A program made the position numbers and the translations under genes. Of a stretch of 9,019 nt of DNA, positions 4,939-9,019 are shown one piece after another. The notes under the pieces were generated by a model. That model was given only the letters and a program-made list of their open reading frames with translations, ran no database searches and was not told where the DNA came from. Positions within the stretch are counted from its first letter, which is position 1; each line of letters opens with the position of its first letter. This stretch comes from a bacterium (lineage in GTDB: Bacteria > Bipolaricaulota > Bipolaricaulia > UBA7950 > UBA9294): assembly GCA_030671645.1 (NCBI GenBank), contig DAOVHV010000028.1:1-9019 (forward strand), given 5' to 3'.

Positions 4939-6447
4939 ATGAGGACGCACGTTTCTTGCTTGCTCACTTTCGTCTTTCTTGTTCTCGGCTCCTTCACGAC
5001 ACTTGTCTTCCCCGATGATATGCTGCATCCGGTGGAGATTCTTGTCATCACCACGTCGGATTGGACTGACGTCCGGTTTATCGGTGGTTCGCTTGTCGTG
5101 CAGTCGTACGAGATTCTGGAGGGCTCAGAAGCACCCGGCTTACAGGTCGTGGCAGGCTCAACGGTATCGATAGGGAAGAGTTCGTACGATCAAACACGGA
5201 TCGCGGTTCGCATCACAGCATACTTGGCCGATTTGGCTGAAACGTGGATCCGGATATCCATCAACAAGGGGCATATTGGAGCGACCACGATCTCCTTCCA
5301 TGCCGAAGATGATGAAGCGTTCGCTTCTTTCACTCACACCGGTATTGTGCAAAACGATTCTTCCGGCAACATCAGGATTTTTTACCTTCGCACGTCGGAG
5401 ATCACTTCGCGCGTTGCCGTGCAGATTGTCGAGGCACCGTCCGAGACATCCGTCGGAGGGCGGAAGGTGCTCGCCTTCTACTACCCGTGGTATGGAACCC
5501 CTGATGGACCAAGCGGTCGGTGGGTACACTGGAACCCCAACCAGTCCAACTACGCCTCGACACACATTCCGGCTTCCGGCTATTACGATTCGCTGGATCC
5601 GGATGCCGTGCGCCGTCACATACGCGAAGCGAAGGCAGCAGATATCGACGGGTTCATTGCATCGTGGTGGGGCATCGATTCGTTTGAGGATCGAGCGTTT
5701 GAGGTGCTTCTACATGTGGCAGAGGAGGAGGACTTTCTGGTGGTTCCTTACTACGAGGACGCCAAGTCGCTCTCGCAGATCGTGGCGGACATAGGCTTCA
5801 TCGTATCACGCTACAGCGGCTCGCCCGCCTTTCTCGAAGTTGAAGATCGCCCGGTGATCTTCTTCTACGTTCGCGTAATGGCGAAATTCAGCTTGACGCA
5901 GTGGGCGAGTGCTTTTGCGTCTCTGAATGAACGCGGGCGTATTGTCTTCGCCATCGCCGACAGTCTTCAGTCTGAGTACCTGTCGGTCTTCCAAGGTCTC
6001 CACACGTACAATCCGGTGGGCATGTCTCTTGAGATAACGGCGGAGCAGTACGCGTCCGCCTCCCTGGCAGCCCGGCTTCAGGACGCTCTTTTCGCCGCAA
6101 CCGTGCTGCCTGGCTATCAGGAGGCTGTATTTCGAATGAGCAGCCCAGTGGCTGATCGAGCGAACGGAGAGACCTATCACACCTACTGGAACATCGCTCG
6201 CGCCAGCAAGCCGCACTGGGTTCTTATCACCAGTTTCAACGAATGGCACGAGGGGTCGGAGATTGAATCCAGTGTCGAGTTTGGAACCACGTATCTTACA
6301 CTGACGGCGGAAGAAGCCGGTGTCTGGCGATCGGACGAGACCGCTCCGACCAACGATGGCAGCGGCGATCGCGACAGCGACGGCGTGCCGGATGAAATCG
6401 ACTACTGCCCTGATTGGCCCGGAAGTGAGATCACCAACGGTTGTTAG
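4939..6447 (+). CDS. Secreted GH99-like endo-alpha-mannosidase with a thrombospondin type 3-like tail
   Basis: The 502-residue product has an N-terminal signal peptide (MRTHVSCLLTFVFLVLGS). A beta-rich domain of unknown family follows at about 30-168, then a glycoside hydrolase family 99-like (beta/alpha)8 domain at about 178-460. Diagnostic segments are YYPWYG (181-186), VHWNPNQSNY, YYDSLDPDAVRRHI, IDGFIASWWG and the active-site block FNEWHEGSEIE. E435 and E438 occupy the positions of the conserved acidic pair that characterised GH99 enzymes use for endo-1,2-alpha-mannoside cleavage. GH99 enzymes act on alpha-mannans or glucosyl-mannose units; the exact linkage here is not predictable. The last 26 residues (DRDSDGVPDEIDYCP, ending in NGC) form a Ca-binding thrombospondin type 3-like motif, usually a linker or surface module, here at the extreme C-terminus. 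I chose ATG 4939 because AAGG at 4927-4930 sits 8 nt upstream; the GTG at 4930 overlaps that site. Acts outside the cytoplasm. Single gene. Confidence 0.87.
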   Translation: MRTHVSCLLTFVFLVLGSFTTLVFPDDMLHPVEILVITTSDWTDVRFIGGSLVVQSYEILEGSEAPGLQVVAGSTVSIGKSSYDQTRIAVRITAYLADLAETWIRISINKGHIGATTISFHAEDDEAFASFTHTGIVQNDSSGNIRIFYLRTSEITSRVAVQIVEAPSETSVGGRKVLAFYYPWYGTPDGPSGRWVHWNPNQSNYASTHIPASGYYDSLDPDAVRRHIREAKAADIDGFIASWWGIDSFEDRAFEVLLHVAEEEDFLVVPYYEDAKSLSQIVADIGFIVSRYSGSPAFLEVEDRPVIFFYVRVMAKFSLTQWASAFASLNERGRIVFAIADSLQSEYLSVFQGLHTYNPVGMSLEITAEQYASASLAARLQDALFAATVLPGYQEAVFRMSSPVADRANGETYHTYWNIARASKPHWVLITSFNEWHEGSEIESSVEFGTTYLTLTAEEAGVWRSDETAPTNDGSGDRDSDGVPDEIDYCPDWPGSEITNGC

Positions 6448-6478
6448 GGCAACTCAGCTTTGCTGAGTTGCCCTAACA
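6442..6478. terminator. Strong 17-bp hairpin between convergent genes, overlapping a stop codon
   Basis: The arm at 6442-6458 (TGTTAGGGCAACTCAGC) is perfectly complementary to the arm at 6462-6478, with a TTT loop. The TAG stop of the GH99-like gene (6445-6447) lies in the 5' arm. The convergent PPC-protein gene ends at 6493, so the hairpin can serve the 3' ends of both messages. Neither side has a T-tract, so it would act as a factor-assisted terminator, a stabilising 3' end, or a roadblock rather than a textbook intrinsic terminator. It is the most stable structure in the window. Confidence 0.72.
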
Positions 6479-6492
6479 GCCAGCCTAGCCAC

Positions 6493-8028
6493 CTATGGAA
6501 CCGTAATCAGCAGCGTGTACTCGAACGATTCGTCGGAGTAGAAACTCTCCACGATGACGTAGTACGTGCCTGCAGCCAGCGTGGCCTCAATTCTGCTCCA
6601 CGATCCGTCGGCATCGTCGTTGTATGCCACTTCCCACAAGTCTTCGTCATAGATGGTCAGTGTGGTATCGTAACCCTCGGTCGATCCGGACCTGGGTCTG
6701 GTCTCGAAGACGATGGTCGTTTCCTCGCTGAGTACGAATCGGAACGAATCGATGTCGCTCTCCAGGCCGATGGCCGCTTCGATCAGCAGCGCTTCGCCGT
6801 CGGACCATTCGATGAGCTCCGCCGTCTCGTCGGTGTCGTTGGGCTCCGTCTCGGACATCGTCTTCACACTCTGAGCCACCGCTCGTAGGCGATAGGGAAG
6901 CAGCGCCGTCTCTGTGCCAGCGGCTTCTACCGTGACGAAGTAGTCTCCCCCATCGAGTGACACCACGATTCGGCTCCAGAGCGAATCACCGCTGTCGTCG
7001 TTTTCACTCAGGCGATCACCGCTGGGCGTGTAAAGGGTGAGTAGCGTGTCAAAATCGCCCACATCGGATTGGGATTCAGTCCAGATTTGAACGAGCGTCG
7101 GGCTTTCGATCGTCAACTTGTAGAAGTCGATGGTATCGTCGGCATCGAGTATACCGTCAGCCATCCAAGTGCCGGCATCCGGTGACGTCGGCGTGAGTGT
7201 CGTTGCTTTAGCCGAGGTGTCGTTCGGCTCGTCATCTATGTTTAAGACGACCGGCGTGATTGAAAGGTGATAGTCTCTAATGCCAACCAGCGGGTATATG
7301 GTTTCTTCGACCCGAACCGCATAGCGGTCGCCCGGCTGAGGACGTAACAGAAGTCGGCTCCAATAGCCCTCTCCTGAGTCGTCGTCGAACGCAATCGGCA
7401 AATAGCGCCCTTCCGTTTCGCTGTACTGATAAAGGATGAGCACAGTGTCCCCGGACGTCGGTCCGCCGGTTTCGATGTGGAGCGCATTGCTCACTCCCAT
7501 CAAGCCGGATTCAGGGATCTCAAAGCCGAAGAAATCGGCGTCTCCCGGCGGCACTAGGGACGCGAAAAGCAAAACGCGTCCGGTAACTTCGCCTAAGTCG
7601 TTGGCTTCGAGAAGACCGTCGTTGGACTCGATTTCGACGCCGTTTAGGACGACAAGCGAATAGCCCTGCACGCCGCTTTCGATGCTGTCGATGCGAATGC
7701 GATAGGTACCGGCCGCGAGCGTGGCTCTAAGCAGTCTGTCTTCGGTGGCATCAATGTAGTTATCTTCGTTATCAAACAGAAGGACGCGAATCCCGTATTC
7801 GCCGTCTGTGCCTTCGACGAGGATGAAGAGGGTCGAATCGTTGTCAATGACCTCGAATGAATACCAATCCAATTCGCCTGGGTGGGTAAGTTCTCCCGTT
7901 ACAGTGAGCGTTGTAAAGGGCTCGAAGAAAGCACCGAGGAACACGGGGTCGGATTGCGCGGCAAGGGGAAGTGCGAACCCCAACAACAAAACTATGATCA
8001 CGACTGTACCAAAACACTGAGTTCTCAT
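6493..8028 (-). CDS. Secreted protein with four tandem PPC-type (pre-peptidase C-terminal) domains
   Basis: The 511-residue product starts with a signal peptide (MRTQCFGTVVIIVLLLGFA, cleavage near PLAAQ) and is then built from four PPC-like beta-sandwich repeats at about 38-127, 132-260, 265-385 and 392-510. Repeats 2-4 open with the family's acidic ESND/EPNDT signature (133-136, 267-271, 395-399). They share an (N/D)DD ... WSR hairpin motif (215-225, 343-353, 470-479) and close with G-x-Y-x-(V/I)-x-V-E strands. Repeat 1 is degenerate. PPC domains normally trail secreted peptidases and are often removed or used for surface attachment. Here no catalytic domain is present, so a binding or structural role outside the cytoplasm is more likely. 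The start ATG 8028 has GGGAGG 5 nt upstream. It is the last gene of a minus-strand cluster, 38 nt after the 148-aa gene. Confidence 0.85.
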   Translation of the reverse strand: MRTQCFGTVVIIVLLLGFALPLAAQSDPVFLGAFFEPFTTLTVTGELTHPGELDWYSFEVIDNDSTLFILVEGTDGEYGIRVLLFDNEDNYIDATEDRLLRATLAAGTYRIRIDSIESGVQGYSLVVLNGVEIESNDGLLEANDLGEVTGRVLLFASLVPPGDADFFGFEIPESGLMGVSNALHIETGGPTSGDTVLILYQYSETEGRYLPIAFDDDSGEGYWSRLLLRPQPGDRYAVRVEETIYPLVGIRDYHLSITPVVLNIDDEPNDTSAKATTLTPTSPDAGTWMADGILDADDTIDFYKLTIESPTLVQIWTESQSDVGDFDTLLTLYTPSGDRLSENDDSGDSLWSRIVVSLDGGDYFVTVEAAGTETALLPYRLRAVAQSVKTMSETEPNDTDETAELIEWSDGEALLIEAAIGLESDIDSFRFVLSEETTIVFETRPRSGSTEGYDTTLTIYDEDLWEVAYNDDADGSWSRIEATLAAGTYYVIVESFYSDESFEYTLLITVP

Positions 8029-8038
8029 GACGACCTCC

Positions 8039-8066
8039 CAAGAGAATAGAAGTATATCTACTCTTG
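8039..8066 (-). promoter_or_regulatory. Intercistronic hairpin abutting the ribosome site of the PPC-protein gene
   Basis: On the minus strand, CAAGAG and TAGA (8066-8057) pair with TCTA (8050-8047) and CTCTTG (8044-8039). This gives 10 pairs with a 2-nt bulge (8046-8045) and a 6-nt loop. The stem starts directly after the TAG of the 148-aa gene (8069-8067) and ends on the first G of the GGGAGG ribosome site (8039-8034). It fills the whole spacer, so it may protect or cleave the message, or tune translation of the downstream gene. Confidence 0.5.
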
Positions 8067-8513
8067 CTAATACCCAAATCCCAGTATGGCTCCCACAGCA
8101 GGAAGTATAGGGAGCAAAGCCATTCCGAGGAACTCGGTGATACCCTCGGGAATGCCGAGCAGATAAAGCAATGGCTCAGTAAATGCGCTGGCCAGCCCCC
8201 CGGCCAGTCCTCCCAAGATGCAGCCGCTGATGTTGCCGTCGGTGCCCCAGATCTTGCCGGCGACGAGTACACCGGTGGCGGCTCCGAGTCCGTCGAACAC
8301 GGTCAGGCTGCCGATGACGACAGCCGTCTTGCCAAAGCGGGATTCGATCTGAGGAGCGATTTCACCGATAACTGTGACAGCAACGACCGCTCCTGCCAGA
8401 CCGCCCACAGTTCCTAACCCAACCTGGCCGAGCCATTCGCCCGTCGATGGTGCCGCCAGAAGGGGGCAGCTGGAAAGCAAAACGGCCAACACCCCCGTGA
8501 TCAGAATTCTCAT
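8067..8513 (-). CDS. Small Gly/Ala-rich membrane protein or lipoprotein, unknown function (148 aa)
   Basis: I chose ATG 8513 because AAGGAG lies 8 nt upstream. The product begins MRILITGVLAVLL, then LSSC at 13-16, which fits a lipobox, and APSTG, which would equally suit ordinary signal peptidase at about residue 21. Beyond it are hydrophobic Gly/Ala-rich segments at about 31-50, 63-87, 97-111 (glycine-zipper-like GCILGGLAGGLASA) and 126-147, separated by short polar links. I do not recognise the family; the pattern suits a small integral membrane or outer-membrane-associated protein. The open frame extends to an ATG at 8642, but that extension overlaps the 57-aa gene in another frame and lacks a ribosome site of its own. 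It sits between the 57-aa gene (1-nt gap) and the PPC-protein gene (38-nt gap), so it is probably co-transcribed with both. Confidence 0.75.
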   Translation of the reverse strand: MRILITGVLAVLLSSCPLLAAPSTGEWLGQVGLGTVGGLAGAVVAVTVIGEIAPQIESRFGKTAVVIGSLTVFDGLGAATGVLVAGKIWGTDGNISGCILGGLAGGLASAFTEPLLYLLGIPEGITEFLGMALLPILPAVGAILGFGY

Positions 8514-8514
8514 G

Positions 8515-8688
8515 TTATTCACTCCTTCTTTGCGTAGCACTGAAGATTGCATTGCGGGAATCATTCCCGGTTCGATGAATCCGTGGATCGGGGACGAAGA
8601 CAAACTCGGGCTGCTCAGATACAGTAGCAGAGCCAGAGACATGCAGGATCATCGACACGACCAGAGCGAGCAGCCATACCATGCCCAT
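8515..8688 (-). CDS. 57-aa secreted peptide, unknown function
   Basis: A short frame that length-limited ORF searches would miss. The product opens MGMVWLLALVVSMILHVSG, a signal-peptide-like hydrophobic core with likely cleavage after SGSA near residue 21. A mature part of about 36 residues follows (TVSEQPEFVFVPDPRIHRT, then a Ser/Asn/Arg-rich end). A GGGGG ribosome site lies 10 nt upstream, in the 14-nt gap after the MBL-fold gene. Its TAA is separated from the next ATG by one base, and the AAGGAG site of the next gene lies inside its last codons, a typical translational-coupling layout. The frame fills the space between two well-supported genes exactly, which argues that it is real. The first residues lack a Lys/Arg, so an uncleaved membrane anchor is the alternative. 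No family recognised. Confidence 0.65.
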   Translation of the reverse strand: MGMVWLLALVVSMILHVSGSATVSEQPEFVFVPDPRIHRTGNDSRNAIFSATQRRSE

Positions 8689-8702
8689 TTTCTTCGTTCC
8701 CC

Positions 8703-9019
8703 CTAGATCTCGATCCGCGTTCCGACACCTATCTCTACGAAGTTATCGCCGAACGCATCGCGAATGGCGGCGATGGCGGTGTCTCCTGTGCAATGACTGG
8801 CCCCGACACGCCGAACTCCTAACTCGAGTAAATCGGCGATTACGCAGTCGATGGCCTCCTTCTTCTTGCGGAACAAGTGGAATCCGCCCAACACGAGTGC
8901 CATTGGAGCGCCGGCCAGAACGGTGGCTCTCCTGACGAGTTTGGCGATGCCCATGTGGGCACAGCCGGTAATGAGCGCGGGACCCTCAGTTCCGTCAATC
9001 AGCAGCGCCTGCTCGGGGA
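8703..9019 (-). CDS. MBL-fold metallohydrolase (7,8-dihydropterin-6-methyl-aminobenzene 5'-phosphate synthase-like), C-terminal part
   Basis: The gene enters from the right edge; about 104 C-terminal residues are visible and it is in frame to the boundary, so the start lies outside. The segment opens PEQALLIDGTEGPALITGCAHMGI, then has VLGGFHLF, VRRVGASHCTGDTA and a terminal FVEIGVGTRIEI. This order (TGC-x-H, GGFHL, HCTG, GVG-x-x-I) identifies the metallo-beta-lactamase subfamily usually annotated as dihydropterin/aminobenzene phosphate synthase-like. The His of TGCAH and HCTG are expected metal or active-site residues. In methanogens that enzyme acts in methanopterin synthesis; bacterial members are mostly uncharacterised hydrolases, so the substrate is unknown. 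Cytoplasmic as far as can be seen. The 57-aa gene begins 14 nt after its TAG, suggesting one transcript. Confidence 0.87.
   Translation of the reverse strand, partial: PEQALLIDGTEGPALITGCAHMGIAKLVRRATVLAGAPMALVLGGFHLFRKKKEAIDCVIADLLELGVRRVGASHCTGDTAIAAIRDAFGDNFVEIGVGTRIEI

Noticed and set aside
5158..6249. Minus-strand frames of 147-153 aa inside the GH99-like gene
   Set aside because: They are antisense shadows of a gene with intact catalytic motifs and have Arg-rich, foldless translations.
8514..8642. Extension of the 148-aa membrane-protein gene to an ATG at 8642
   Set aside because: The ATG at 8513 has AAGGAG at ideal spacing and starts a signal sequence; the extension overlaps the 57-aa gene in another frame and reads as Ser/Pro-rich out-of-frame sequence.

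Overview
The window looks like ordinary bacterial chromosome from an uncultured or poorly characterised Gram-negative-type lineage. Support for this is a moderately high G+C content, Shine-Dalgarno sites at most starts, and many large secreted beta-rich proteins with N-terminal signal peptides (carboxypeptidase-regulatory-like, PPC and thrombospondin-type-3-like modules). No rRNA, tRNA, phage, transposase or CRISPR gene is visible, and I cannot name the phylum from sequence alone.

Layout, left to right. (1) 1-437, minus: N-terminal end of an ABC exporter running off the left edge. (2) 438-891: gene-free divergent spacer with degenerate low-complexity tracts and a perfect 10-bp inverted repeat. 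(3) 892-1992, plus: secreted protein with carboxypeptidase-regulatory-like folds, followed by an intrinsic terminator. (4) 2131-3186, minus: secreted protein of unknown function. (5) 3344-4531, plus: an HPPD-like non-haem iron dioxygenase of the VOC superfamily with an unusual N-terminal four-cysteine zinc ribbon. (6) 4520-4930: gene-free stretch packed with short perfect hairpins, including a 52-nt element present twice. (7) 4939-6447, plus: secreted GH99-like endo-alpha-mannosidase with a thrombospondin-type-3-like tail. (8) A very strong 17-bp hairpin between convergent gene ends. (9) 9019-6493, minus: a compact cluster read right to left. It holds the C-terminal end of an MBL-fold hydrolase, a 57-aa secreted peptide gene easily missed by ORF callers, a 148-aa Gly/Ala-rich membrane protein or lipoprotein, and a 511-aa secreted protein with four PPC-type domains.

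The right-hand cluster is probably one transcription unit: the gaps are 14, 1 and 38 nt, and the 57-aa and 148-aa genes are arranged for translational coupling. The other genes look individually transcribed, and no single pathway ties them together. The clearest unexplained theme is RNA/DNA structure. Hairpins start at or overlap the stop codons of four genes, and the 4.52-4.87 kb interval is a near-continuous string of palindromes. The most unusual protein is the zinc-ribbon/HPPD-like fusion.
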